64,000 bases of DNA from Flavobacterium humidisoli (GCF_023272795.1 NZ_CP096829.1:248001-312000); one strand, 5' to 3'; shown: positions 32,531-41,216, counted from the first letter of the stretch. Numbers and translations: made by a program. The notes: generated by a model not told the origin, from the sequence alone.

Positions 32531-33799
32531 ATGGAACACAAAGAACTAATACCCAATTTATTTAGAACTGAATATCAAAAAATAGTTTCGGTTCTCTGCA
32601 GTTTATTTGGCATTCATCATATCGAAATTGCCGAAGATATTGTAAGCGACACTTTTTTGACTGCTTCAGAAACTTGGGCAATTAAAGGAATTCCAGAAAA
32701 TCCAACCGCTTGGCTATATACCGTTGCCAAAAACAAAAGCAAAAACTATTTGAAAAGAAATAACGTTTTTGAAACCAAAATAGTTTCTGAAATTAAACAC
32801 AATACGCCATTAAACAATCCTGAAATCGACATTGATTTATCAGATCAAAATATTGCCGATAGTCAGCTTGCGATGATATTTACGGTTTGCAATCCTTGCA
32901 ATTCTGAAGAAGCTCAAATTGCACTTGCCTTAAATTTATTATGCGGTTTTGGAGTAAGCGAAATCTCTGATGCTTTTTTATCTAATAAAGAAGTCATTTA
33001 TAAAAGAATTAATCGCGCCAAAGAAAAACTTAAAGAAGAAAACATAAAAATTCAGCATCCGAGCAATTCTGAAATAATAGACAGAATACAAACGGTTCTA
33101 AAAACTATTTATCTGCTTTATTCTGAAGGCTACTATTCTATTTCGCAAAATACTACTTTACGAAAAGACCTTTGTACGGAAGCAATGCGCCTTACTTACT
33201 TATTAATTCAAAATAAAAGTACAAATCTGCCGCAAGCCAATGCGTTAATGGCGGTGATGTGTTTTCATTCTTCAAGATTTGATGCGCGAACTGGTTTTAA
33301 TGGTGAAATTATTTTATACGAAAATCAAGATCAATCCTTATGGAATAAAGAATTAATTGATAAAGGAACCTATTTTTTGAGCCAGTCCTCAACCGGAAAT
33401 ACACTTTCAAAATACCACTTAGAAGCTGGAATTGCCTATTGGCACACTATAAAAACAGAAACCTCAGAAAAATGGGAAAATATTCTGGAACTCTACAACA
33501 ATCTAATTATTTTAGAATATTCGCCAATTGTGGCCTTAAATAGAACTTACGCCTTGGCCAAAGTCAAAGGAAAAGCAGAAGCAATCAAAGAAGCTGAAAA
33601 ACTGAATTTAACCGATAATCATTTTTATTATTCCCTACTCGGAAATTTATATGCTGAAACTGACACAAAAAAGGCATTAGAACATTTTGAGAAAGCAAAA
33701 AATCTAGCCAAAACTACTGCTGACAAAAATATTATCAGTAAAAATATTGAGCAATTAAATCAAGATTTGATAGACTATAAAAACAAAAAAGTGAAATGA
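32531..33799 (+). CDS. ECF42-type RNA polymerase sigma factor with C-terminal TPR-like domain
   Basis: 422 residues, about twice an ordinary ECF factor. The sigma-2 region covers about 10-75 (AEDIVSDTFLTASETWAIKG, NPTAWLYTVAKNKSKNYLKR) and sigma-4 about 115-170 (EEAQIALALNLLCGFGVSEI, VIYKRINRAKEKL). The remaining 240 residues fit DUF6596 plus a TPR-like helical domain (LLYSEGYYSISQ, LCTEAMRLTYLL, ALMAVMCFHSSRFDAR, LEAGIAYWHTI, ILEYSPIVALNRTYALAKVK), which is the ECF42 layout. These factors have no anti-sigma factor; control is thought to act through the C-terminal domain. The DGPF protein just upstream is the standard genomic partner. The input signal is unknown. Confidence 0.93.
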   Translation: MEHKELIPNLFRTEYQKIVSVLCSLFGIHHIEIAEDIVSDTFLTASETWAIKGIPENPTAWLYTVAKNKSKNYLKRNNVFETKIVSEIKHNTPLNNPEIDIDLSDQNIADSQLAMIFTVCNPCNSEEAQIALALNLLCGFGVSEISDAFLSNKEVIYKRINRAKEKLKEENIKIQHPSNSEIIDRIQTVLKTIYLLYSEGYYSISQNTTLRKDLCTEAMRLTYLLIQNKSTNLPQANALMAVMCFHSSRFDARTGFNGEIILYENQDQSLWNKELIDKGTYFLSQSSTGNTLSKYHLEAGIAYWHTIKTETSEKWENILELYNNLIILEYSPIVALNRTYALAKVKGKAEAIKEAEKLNLTDNHFYYSLLGNLYAETDTKKALEHFEKAKNLAKTTADKNIISKNIEQLNQDLIDYKNKKVK

Positions 33800-33819
33800 G
33801 GTTTATCATTTCACTTTTT
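33786..33819. terminator. Bidirectional terminator that includes the sigma factor's stop codon
   Basis: AAAAAGTGAAATGA (33786-33799) pairs perfectly with TCATTTCACTTTTT (33806-33819) around a 6-base loop. The TGA stop codon of the sigma factor is the last part of the left arm. It also serves the convergent META-domain gene. Confidence 0.85.
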
Positions 33820-33836
33820 CTATACTTATTTTTAAA

Positions 33837-34274
33837 CTATTGCTTTGCTACTTTTTTAAATCTCATCATTGGGACATCGCCTTGAATTAAATTTAATTTT
33901 CCATCTTTATCAATAGAATAACTTGTAATTAGCCTAATTTGTTTTAAAAATTGCTGTTCTCCTCCTCCTTCACAAAACATCATTGTAGTTGGCCCCTCTT
34001 CACCAAAAGTCAAAGACTTTCCTTTTAAAGTATAAGATGCACTATAACCATTACATCCGTTATTCCCATATACTTTAGTTTCTTTTTGATCGAAAGTAAG
34101 CTGTGGTTTTTTGTTTGGATACAGTCCTTCAAAAGCAATTCTTGGTCCAGAAATATATTCTAATTCCCAAGTTGTACCAAATAAATCATCAGCACTTTTA
34201 TCTGTTTTTGATGCCTTACAAGAAGCAAATAATAGAGTTAAAACTGAAAGGACTGCAAATGTGTATTTTTTCAT
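33837..34274 (-). CDS. META-domain (HslJ-like) lipoprotein
   Basis: 145 residues with lipobox at Cys19 (LLFASCKASK). Residues about 32-142 are a META domain: LFGTTWELEYISG, PQLTFDQKETKVYGNNGCNG followed by YSASY, LTFGEEGPTTMMFCEGGGEQ, and a final VPMMRFKKV. HslJ-like META proteins are outer-membrane lipoproteins linked to heat shock or stress in E. coli, with unknown biochemical action. The NGCNGY and MFC cysteines are the usual conserved pair of the domain. Single gene; no clear -7 element was found in the AT-rich leader. Confidence 0.9.
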   Translation of the reverse strand: MKKYTFAVLSVLTLLFASCKASKTDKSADDLFGTTWELEYISGPRIAFEGLYPNKKPQLTFDQKETKVYGNNGCNGYSASYTLKGKSLTFGEEGPTTMMFCEGGGEQQFLKQIRLITSYSIDKDGKLNLIQGDVPMMRFKKVAKQ

Positions 34275-34535
34275 AAAAATGTTTTTTTAAGATTTATAAT
34301 TTGTTTTGTTTTTTGAACTAAAATAATTCTATAAAATCCTATTCTCAATATTCGTGCCCAGTTACAGCTTTTATCAAGTTTAAATTTAACCCGAAGCCAT
34401 TCTTTTTTGTCTCTAAGTTACTACAATTTATTTAAAGTTTTACAGCTCAGATGTTTAAAATAAAACAAGTGACACTATTTTTTTTGTAATTTGCATCAAT
34501 CAAAAAACCAAAAATCATCAATAAAAAACCAAAAA

Positions 34536-35948
34536 ATGAAACATTTCCTATTCTTGTTTGTTTTTGCATTGACAACTTCACTTGTTCAATCGCAAGAAAA
34601 TCTTCCAACCGATTATCTAACAAAAGAATTCCATCAAGGACGACGTGAAGCTTTTAGAGCTTTAATGCCTGCTAATTCTGTCGCAGTTGTTTTTTCTTAT
34701 CCCGAAAGAGTCTTTTCTAGAGACATCGATTACAATTACCACGCAAACCCCGACATGTATTATTTATCGGGATACAAAGAACCAGATGCCGTCCTATTAA
34801 TTTTTAAAGAGCCACAAGGAACCGAAAAATACAATGAAGTTCTTTTTGTTAGAGAAAAAAATGCAACTCGCGAAATGTGGACAGGAAGACGTCTAGGAAT
34901 TGAAGGCGCGAAATTAAAGCTTGGATTTACAACTGTTTATAACGGAAAAGATTTTAACGCGTTTGCCATTGATTTCTCCAAATTCGATAAAGTTATTTAC
35001 GATGAATTCCCTACAGATGCAAAAGAAAGCGACCATCCTGACAATCTATACGTATTGCTGAAATCATTTAAATCTAAAGCAGGAATTACGCAAGCAAATG
35101 AAGATTCAAAAAATTTATTCTCTAAAATTACCAGTTCTCTTCGCGAAATAAAAACGCCAGAAGAACTTGTCTTGATGCGCAAAACGGTAAAACTTTCGTG
35201 TATTGCACACAACGAAGTTATGAAGGCTGTAGGTCCAAATATGAGTGAAAACGAAGCCGATGGAATTCACGCTTACATTCATAAACATTATGGTGCTGAA
35301 GGGGAAGGCTATGGCCCGATTATAGGAGCTGGAGCAAACGGATGCATTTTGCATTACTGGGAAAACAACGCTACAAAAATCGACAATCAATTATTATTAA
35401 TGGATGTTGGATCTGAATACCACGGTTATTCTGCAGACGTTACCCGAACAATTCCGGCAAACGGAAAATTTACTGAGGAACAAAAAGCAATTTATCAGAT
35501 TGTATATGATGCACAAGAAGCTGTTTTTAAAATCTGCAAAGAAGGAACTCCGCTAGTGGCTTTAAACGAAACCGCAAAAGACGTCATAGCCAAAGGTTTG
35601 ATTAAATTAGGAATTATTACAGATCCAAAAGATGTAAGATTATACTATCCTCATGGCTGTTCACACTTTCTTGGTTTAGATGTTCATGACAAAGGAACCT
35701 ACAACGGACCGCAGACTCTTATAAAAGAAAACATGATTCTTACTGTTGAACCTGGAATTTATATTCCAGCAAACAGCAAATGCGATAAAAAATGGTGGAA
35801 TATTGGCGTTCGTATCGAAGATGATATTTTAATGCTTAAAGATTCGTACGAAAACCTGTCTGCAGATTCTCCTAGAAAATGGCAAGATATAGAAGCTTTA
35901 GCCAAACAAAAAAGCACTTTTAATGATATGAAGTTTCCTAAAATCTAA
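34536..35948 (+). CDS. pepP: Xaa-Pro aminopeptidase (M24B, PepP-like), exported
   Basis: 470 residues from the ATG at 34536, which gives a signal peptide (MKHFLFLFVFALTTSLVQSQ); a TTG 15 codons earlier has no export signal. It removes N-terminal residues before proline. The N-terminal domain (about 25-180) is of the creatinase type (YYLSGYKEPDAVLLIF, REMWTGRRLGIEGA). The C-terminal pita-bread domain carries the dinuclear metal site: Asp in LLLMDVGSEYHGYSADVTRT, His in YPHGCSHFLGLDVHDKG, Glu in LTVEPGIYIPAN and in GVRIEDDILM. Periplasmic peptide breakdown is the likely role, similar to the S9 peptidase at 17.6 kb. Confidence 0.94.
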   Translation: MKHFLFLFVFALTTSLVQSQENLPTDYLTKEFHQGRREAFRALMPANSVAVVFSYPERVFSRDIDYNYHANPDMYYLSGYKEPDAVLLIFKEPQGTEKYNEVLFVREKNATREMWTGRRLGIEGAKLKLGFTTVYNGKDFNAFAIDFSKFDKVIYDEFPTDAKESDHPDNLYVLLKSFKSKAGITQANEDSKNLFSKITSSLREIKTPEELVLMRKTVKLSCIAHNEVMKAVGPNMSENEADGIHAYIHKHYGAEGEGYGPIIGAGANGCILHYWENNATKIDNQLLLMDVGSEYHGYSADVTRTIPANGKFTEEQKAIYQIVYDAQEAVFKICKEGTPLVALNETAKDVIAKGLIKLGIITDPKDVRLYYPHGCSHFLGLDVHDKGTYNGPQTLIKENMILTVEPGIYIPANSKCDKKWWNIGVRIEDDILMLKDSYENLSADSPRKWQDIEALAKQKSTFNDMKFPKI

Positions 35949-36027
35949 TTCGTTTTATTTTAGCCACAGATTAAAAAGATTTCCACAGATTATTTTTTTT
36001 TGTTTAAAATCTTAATAATCCTTTTGT

Positions 36028-36043
36028 CCCGATAGCTATCGGG
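36028..36043. repeat. 16-base perfect palindrome CCCGATAGCTATCGGG
   Basis: CCCGATAGCTATCGGG is fully self-complementary. The half CCGATAG / CTATCGG also forms the terminator stem at 20014-20050. To the left, CCACAGATTA occurs twice (35964-35973 and 35983-35992), another string I associate with dispersed flavobacterial intergenic repeats. Confidence 0.65.
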
Positions 36044-36060
36044 AGTGCAAAAAAAAATAT

Positions 36061-36087
36061 AAGCCTCAATTATTTTGAGGCTTTTCT
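36061..36087 (+). terminator. Terminator downstream of pepP
   Basis: AAGCCTCAA (36061-36069) pairs with TTGAGGCTT (36075-36083) around a 5-base loop and is followed by a T-rich run. Confidence 0.75.
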
Positions 36088-36129
36088 TTTAAATTTTTCC
36101 CGAACTTTACATTCTTAAATCAGTTTAAA

Positions 36130-37089
36130 ATGAAAGCACTTACCTTCTCTACTTTTGGAGATTCAGATGTTTTAGAATATATCGACATTCCTAATCCGCA
36201 ATTAAAACAAGATGAAATATTAGTCGAGATGAAAGCCATCGGACTTAATTTTGCTGATGTTTACCGTCGAAAAGGAAATTACCATTTAAAAGGAAATCCA
36301 CCATTTATTGCTGGTTATGAAGGCGCTGGAATTGTGGTCGATGCTAACAATCATCCAGAATATAAAACTGGTGACCGTGTGGCTTTTGCCGATGCACCTT
36401 TTGCTAATGCAGAATTGGTTGCTGTAAATGTAAATCACATCATTCCCTTATCTGAAAATATTTCTTTTGAAACGGCAGCTTCTGTTCTGCTTCAAGGCTT
36501 AACAGCACATTATCTGGCAACAGACAGCCACAAAACACAAAAAGGAGAAACCGTTTTAATACATGCTGTTGCAGGCGGAGTAGGCCAAATTTTAACTCAA
36601 ATCAGCAAACTTCTTGGTGCAACGGTTATTGGTTTAACCTCATCTGCTGAAAAAGCAAAAACCGGATTTGAACAAGGTGCAGATCACGTTTTTCTTTATA
36701 ATGAAGATTGGAAATCAGAAGTTTTTAAAGTTGTTCCAAATGGTGTTGATGCGGTTTATGATAGCATAGGAAGCACTTTAATGGATAGTTTTGAAGTTAC
36801 TAAAGAATGCGGACAGGTCGTTTTCTTCGGAATGGCGGGCGGTGATCCAGCGCCAGTAGATCCAAGAATGCTAATGGACGGCTCTAAAACTTTAACTGGA
36901 GGCGACTTATGGAGTTATTTAAACTCTAAAGAAGAACGAATTAAGCGCGCAACTCAATTATTCGATTGGATCACCGAAGGAAAGATCAACCTTTCGGAAC
37001 CTACTTCTTTCAAATTATCTGAAGGAAAACTGGCGCACGATTTCTTAGAAAGCAGAAAAAGTACAGGAAAGATTATTTTAATCCCTTAA
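36130..37089 (+). CDS. Quinone oxidoreductase / zinc-free medium-chain dehydrogenase
   Basis: 319 residues, cytoplasmic. The N-terminal GroES-like domain has LEYIDIPNPQLKQDEILVEM, LNFADVYRRKGNYHLKGNPP and FIAGYEGAGIVVDAN; the Rossmann domain has VLIHAVAGGVGQILTQISKL, the nucleotide-binding glycine motif of NADPH:quinone reductases. The cysteine and histidine ligands of zinc alcohol dehydrogenases are absent, which fits the QOR subgroup. The natural substrate is unknown; family members reduce quinones or alkenals one or two electrons at a time. Single gene. Behind it, between 37090 and 37170, is a degenerate stretch with AATTCGTGA-like strings typical of dispersed repeats. Confidence 0.92.
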   Translation: MKALTFSTFGDSDVLEYIDIPNPQLKQDEILVEMKAIGLNFADVYRRKGNYHLKGNPPFIAGYEGAGIVVDANNHPEYKTGDRVAFADAPFANAELVAVNVNHIIPLSENISFETAASVLLQGLTAHYLATDSHKTQKGETVLIHAVAGGVGQILTQISKLLGATVIGLTSSAEKAKTGFEQGADHVFLYNEDWKSEVFKVVPNGVDAVYDSIGSTLMDSFEVTKECGQVVFFGMAGGDPAPVDPRMLMDGSKTLTGGDLWSYLNSKEERIKRATQLFDWITEGKINLSEPTSFKLSEGKLAHDFLESRKSTGKIILIP

Positions 37090-37177
37090 TTCTTTTCGCC
37101 ATGACCCGACAGAAGCGAATAGACGAAGTAATTCTCGAATTTTAATTACAAACGATTCTTGAATTCGTGACTATATT

Positions 37178-38263
37178 TTACAACTGTGTAACTTCAATTT
37201 TTGTTAGTTCAGACAATTCTAAAATCCTTCCTACTTCATTTTTATTCGCAACAAAAAACAAATAATTATCTCCGTGCGTATCATAAGTCATTAATTCTAG
37301 ATTGTGTTTTTCTAATGCCGATTGAATGTAAGGAAACAAATCATGACTATACGTTTCTTCCGGATATTCGAAATTTAAATCTTCACCTATCATTTCAGAA
37401 ATAAAATATTCAGCATCTTCGGGATCAAATTTCCAGTCACTGTTCCAAGTATCTATGCTTTCGAAGAAATCAAAATGACCTTCGACTTTTTCATAATAGT
37501 CTTTTGTCTCTTCTTTTAAATCTTTAAAAAGTTTTTTCGATTGTTTTTTAAGATCTTTTTCTTCAATATCCCCTCTCGAAACTAATTTTATAAATTCTTC
37601 AAAAGCTTCTAGAGTAGCTTCTTCACTTTCTACTAGATTTTCAGACGAAGGAAGTTCGACAGTTTCTGGAATTTCAATATTCAAATATTGGCAGATTCCC
37701 TGTAAAACCAATTTAAAATCTCTAATTCCAATTGCTTCACTTTCATTCTTCGGATTATTTACATCCAAGAGCTCACTTTCTAATAATCCCTTTGTATAAT
37801 CGAAGAAATGTGTTCCTGAATACAATATTTTAAAATCGTTTACTTCTAAACTATTGGTACAGCAAAAAAAGATTACAAAGTTTTTTATAGATCGTTTAAA
37901 AAACTTTTTCTCCTCTGCGGTTGGCTCCGAATAAAACTGAATATGTATAAAATCATATTCTAAACCTTCTTGTATGGCTTCATCAGAAAGAACACCAATA
38001 TTCATTTTTTTATAAAGCTCATTTAGAACTTCATACGAATTATTGAAACCTGCTTTTTTAATTTCTTCTTTTCCTTCTTCATGATCGAAAGAACTTGGAA
38101 AGAAAAATAGATTTACAATAACATCTTCTTTAATTCCTTTTACTTTAAATTCAAGGCTAGATTCTTGATTATATAAATACGAATAAATGGGATCGACAAC
38201 ATCAAAAGAAATGATTGATTTTGGATCATTATTTCTATTAAATAAATTGGAGAAAAAGCTCAT
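37178..38263 (-). CDS. Acidic cytoplasmic protein of unknown function (possibly DUF6630-like)
   Basis: 361 residues, very rich in Glu, Asp and Lys, without signal peptide or membrane segment. It begins MSFFSNLFNRNNDPKSIISF. A charged helical stretch spans about 215-265 (LVSRGDIEEKDLKKQSKKLF). The last 90 residues (FESIDTWNSDWKFDPEDAEY, then ALEKHNLELMTYDTHGDNYL, then FFVANKNEVGRILELSE) look like a compact domain I tentatively associate with DUF6630, with low certainty. It lies 20 bases downstream of a SUKH/SMI1-family gene on the same strand. Such acidic proteins beside SUKH proteins often belong to immunity gene groups, but no toxin gene is present here. Confidence 0.65.
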   Translation of the reverse strand: MSFFSNLFNRNNDPKSIISFDVVDPIYSYLYNQESSLEFKVKGIKEDVIVNLFFFPSSFDHEEGKEEIKKAGFNNSYEVLNELYKKMNIGVLSDEAIQEGLEYDFIHIQFYSEPTAEEKKFFKRSIKNFVIFFCCTNSLEVNDFKILYSGTHFFDYTKGLLESELLDVNNPKNESEAIGIRDFKLVLQGICQYLNIEIPETVELPSSENLVESEEATLEAFEEFIKLVSRGDIEEKDLKKQSKKLFKDLKEETKDYYEKVEGHFDFFESIDTWNSDWKFDPEDAEYFISEMIGEDLNFEYPEETYSHDLFPYIQSALEKHNLELMTYDTHGDNYLFFVANKNEVGRILELSELTKIEVTQL

Positions 38264-38283
38264 AAAAATATCTTGTTTAAAAA

Positions 38284-38985
38284 CTAATCGTTTGAATATT
38301 TAAAACTCTGATTCATTTTATCAAAAGGAATTACTTCATTGACAATGGATTCTAATTCATAATCCGTCAACAATCCTCTAGCCGATTCTACTATTTTGGG
38401 AGAAACATGTATTTCATAATCAATAATTTCACGTTCTAAAATTTCTGCTAGAATACTATTTTGGCGATCGGTCAGATATTTTTTGTGCGATTTAAATACC
38501 GACTTGATATCGTTTCTAAACTCCTCATCAGTAAGTTCGTTGTACACATCTTGTTTCGACATATCGATCAATAAAACTTTGAAGATAAAATCCTGAAGGT
38601 TTTTCGCCAGATAATTAACCTCATTCATATCATGCCAAACGAAAACAATTGGAACATCACCATTATTTTCTTCGTTTAAAAAGAAACAATAATAATCTCC
38701 TCCTCCACTTTTAGCAAAAGGGATAAATTTAAACTCTGGATTTATATTTCGATAATTCTCTGGATCTCTAAGCTCTTCTATTTCCTCTGCAACCGATTTT
38801 AAATTGAGTGATTCAAAATCGTAAGAATGCAAAAGCAAAGGTGGATTATCTTTTAAGGTTGGATAAACTTCTGTATACCAATTTGGACCATATTCTCCAA
38901 CATCCAGCATGCCATCGGCATCTAACTGTTTGTATAAAAGAGGAAAATGAAATCCGTATTTTGTTTCTATTTCTTGTACTGTCAT
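38284..38985 (-). CDS. SMI1/KNR4 (SUKH) family protein
   Basis: 233 residues from the ATG at 38985; a TTG four codons upstream is less likely. The SUKH fold occupies about residues 1-145: MTVQEIETKYGFHFPLLYKQ, then GPNWYTEVYPTLKDNP, FKFIPFAKSGGGDYYCFFLN and VPIVFVWHDMNEVNYLAKNL. The FIPFAKSGGGDYYCF segment is the family core. SUKH proteins are widespread immunity proteins of polymorphic and contact-dependent toxins, but also occur alone. The C-terminal 85 residues are helical (FKSHKKYLTDRQNSILAEIL) and look like an extra domain. It precedes the acidic 361-residue gene by 20 bases in one probable operon. No nuclease, Rhs or WXG protein is in the window. Confidence 0.85.
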   Translation of the reverse strand: MTVQEIETKYGFHFPLLYKQLDADGMLDVGEYGPNWYTEVYPTLKDNPPLLLHSYDFESLNLKSVAEEIEELRDPENYRNINPEFKFIPFAKSGGGDYYCFFLNEENNGDVPIVFVWHDMNEVNYLAKNLQDFIFKVLLIDMSKQDVYNELTDEEFRNDIKSVFKSHKKYLTDRQNSILAEILEREIIDYEIHVSPKIVESARGLLTDYELESIVNEVIPFDKMNQSFKYSND

Positions 38986-39060
38986 CTTTTGGGGCAAATT
39001 CTATTACAATCAAACCACTAAGATAACAATCTTTTTACTACTCAAAAATCCTGAGGTCAA

Positions 39061-40620
39061 TTATTTCAAGGATTCCGCAATCATCAAGGCACATTTTTCA
39101 CCATCAATTGCTGCCGAAATAATTCCGCCGGCATAACCTGCGCCTTCTCCGCAAGGATATAAACCTTTGATTTGCAAATGCTCTAAAGTCATAGGATCTC
39201 TCGGAATTCTAACTGGTGATGAAGTTCTGCTTTCTGGCGCATGTAAAATCGCTTCATTTGTTAAATAACCTCGCATTGATTTGCCAAAATCCTGAAATCC
39301 CTGACGCATAATCTGCGTTAGGAAACCTGGAAAAACCTGTCCCAATTCAACCGAAGTAGTTCCTGGAACATAAGACGTTTTCGGAATATCTGCCGAAACT
39401 TTACTTTTAGTAAAATCAATCATTCGCTGAGCTGGAACTTTCTGCGTTTCACCAGCCAAATGCCAAGCTTTTTGTTCAATGCTTTTTTGAAATTCCATTC
39501 CGGCCAAAGCACCAAATTTTGCAAAAGGCTTAAAGTCTTCTAATTTTAATTCGACTACAATTCCAGAATTTGCTGTCGATTGATCACGTTTTGATGGCGA
39601 CCAACCGTTTGTAACTACTTCGCCCGGACTTGTCGCGCATGGTGCAATTACACCTCCCGGACACATACAGAACGAATACATTCCGCGGCCGTTAACTTGT
39701 TTTACAATCGAATAAGGCGCTGGAGGCAAATGCTCTCCGCGGAAATCACAGCTGTATTGAATACTGTCGATTAATTCTTGTGCATGTTCTGCACGAACTC
39801 CCAAAGCAAAAGGTTTTGCTTCTATTAAAATTTTCTTTTTGTCTAATAATTCAAAAATATCACGCGCCGAATGTCCTGTTGCCAAAATCAACTTGTTGGC
39901 GTGAATTTTATCTCCGTTTTGAGTTACGATTCCTTCAACTTCATTGTTCTTTACTAAAATATCACTGACACGAGTTTCAAACAGAACCTGCCCTCCAAAT
40001 TCCCTTATTTTATTTCTAATGTCTTCAATAATTTTAGGCAATTTATTGGTTCCAATATGCGGATGCGCTTCTACCAAAATGTCTTCAGAAGCTCCAAAAG
40101 CTACTAGAAGTTCTAAAATTCTAGTTACATCACCTCGTTTTTTAGAACGCGTATACAATTTTCCATCAGAATATGTTCCTGCCCCACCTTCGCCGAAACA
40201 GTAATTCGAATCTTCGTTTACAATATGCTCACGGTTGATTGCTTTCAAGTCACGACGACGACCTCGAACGTCTTTTCCTCTTTCTAGCACAATCGGTTTT
40301 AAACCTAACTCGATTAATTGCAAAGCAGCAAAAAGCCCCGCGGGACCAGCGCCAACAACAATAACTTCTTGTGCATTGGAAACATCCTTATATATAGGTA
40401 GCTCAATTTTGGTTTCCTGAAAAGGCTCGCCTTTTAAATAAATAAGAACCTTCAAATTAATTTTAATTGCTTTTTGACGCGCATCAATAGAGCGTTTTAA
40501 AATCGAAACATGCTGAATTTCTTGAGCAGAAACTTTAATTTGCTTAGACAAATGGTCTTTTAGCAATGATTCGTTTGCAGCAATTTCTGGTGTAACTTGA
40601 AGTAAAAGTTCTTTAGGCAT
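39061..40620 (-). CDS. FAD-dependent oxidoreductase (uncharacterised COG2509-like)
   Basis: 519 residues, cytoplasmic. A short N-terminal domain (about 1-75, with DHLSKQIKVSAQEIQHVSIL and RSIDARQKAIKINLKV) precedes the FAD-binding Rossmann fold: VVGAGPAGLFAALQLIELGL (about 88-107), VLERGKDVRGRRRD, and NYCFGEGGAGTYSDGKLYTR. A later LILATGHSARDIFELLDKK and the C-terminal GLYPCGEGAGYAGGIISAAI are typical for this family of dehydrogenases, which has no well-defined substrate. Two cysteine-rich spots (CMCPGGVIAPCATSPGEVVT) deserve note because they recur in the family. Single gene with a TACTTTTG -7 element at 40668-40675. Confidence 0.88.
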   Translation of the reverse strand: MPKELLLQVTPEIAANESLLKDHLSKQIKVSAQEIQHVSILKRSIDARQKAIKINLKVLIYLKGEPFQETKIELPIYKDVSNAQEVIVVGAGPAGLFAALQLIELGLKPIVLERGKDVRGRRRDLKAINREHIVNEDSNYCFGEGGAGTYSDGKLYTRSKKRGDVTRILELLVAFGASEDILVEAHPHIGTNKLPKIIEDIRNKIREFGGQVLFETRVSDILVKNNEVEGIVTQNGDKIHANKLILATGHSARDIFELLDKKKILIEAKPFALGVRAEHAQELIDSIQYSCDFRGEHLPPAPYSIVKQVNGRGMYSFCMCPGGVIAPCATSPGEVVTNGWSPSKRDQSTANSGIVVELKLEDFKPFAKFGALAGMEFQKSIEQKAWHLAGETQKVPAQRMIDFTKSKVSADIPKTSYVPGTTSVELGQVFPGFLTQIMRQGFQDFGKSMRGYLTNEAILHAPESRTSSPVRIPRDPMTLEHLQIKGLYPCGEGAGYAGGIISAAIDGEKCALMIAESLK

Positions 40621-40667
40621 TTTTGTATATTTATTCTATTAGCTTTTCTTTTTATGAAAAGAACATG

Positions 40668-40675
40668 CAAAAGTA
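40668..40675 (-). promoter_or_regulatory. -7 element upstream of the FAD oxidoreductase gene
   Basis: CAAAAGTA on the plus strand is TACTTTTG on the minus strand, 48 bases before the start codon; no -33 element at the right spacing is seen. Confidence 0.4.
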
Positions 40676-40866
40676 CTATTTTGAAATGAGATTTTATATT
40701 TACTCTAAAATTTGCACTCAGATTATTTACATCAAAAAGATTCCTTTTGACTGTATTGGATGCACTACAGTGTGTCTTTACAGAAAAAACTCAGAATCTT
40801 CGAACCTTTTTTTCAAATTAACCTTTGTACCTTTGCCTCTCTGAACCTTTGCACCTTTTAAAAAAA

Positions 40867-41106
40867 ATGTCTAGAAAAATAAAATTGATTTGGGATTTTC
40901 GTGGACCAGCTTCAGCTAAGACAGCAGAACATCACGAAATTCATTTAAAAGAATATATAGTAATTGAAAAGCTACCTTTAAATATTACAGGATTTAAAGT
41001 CATAGACGATATGTACGCCATAGCTTTTATGGTTGTAACCGATGAAAATATGATTCAAGTAAGAGATGCTTTGAAACCGCATCGGGGAGAAATCTTTGAA
41101 GAATAA
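40867..41106 (+). CDS. Small protein of unknown function, conserved-looking
   Basis: 79 residues from the ATG at 40867; an upstream in-frame extension passes through CTTTG-rich sequence and a possible -7 element (TACCTTTG, 40828-40835) and is rejected. The product is cytoplasmic: MSRKIKLIWDFRGPASAKTA, then EHHEIHLKEYIVIEKLPLNI, a mixed alpha/beta segment IDDMYAIAFMVVTDENMIQV, and RDALKPHRGEIFEE. The three histidines and the WDFRGP string look conserved. I recognise it as a short flavobacterial hypothetical, without known role. It is convergent with recQ, which starts transcription on the other side. Confidence 0.75.
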   Translation: MSRKIKLIWDFRGPASAKTAEHHEIHLKEYIVIEKLPLNITGFKVIDDMYAIAFMVVTDENMIQVRDALKPHRGEIFEE

Positions 41107-41118
41107 AATCCAATAAAA

Positions 41119-41163
41119 AAATTCCAAATTCCAATGCTTTAGATTGCTTGAAATTTGGAATTT
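41119..41163. terminator. Imperfect hairpin between the 79-residue gene and recQ
   Basis: AAATTCCAAATT (41119-41130) can pair with AATTTGGAATTT (41152-41163) over a 21-base loop. Related TTGGAATTTG strings continue to 41216 and also occur at about 26543-26580, so this is partly low-complexity repeat sequence. Confidence 0.45.
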
Positions 41164-41216
41164 GTATTTTTTAATATTCTGTTATTTTTGGATTTGGAAT
41201 TTGAAAAAATTGGAAT

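Noticed and set aside
37178..38985. A complete toxin-immunity or defence island
   Set aside because: Only immunity-type proteins are seen; no toxin, nuclease, NTPase or effector gene is adjacent.
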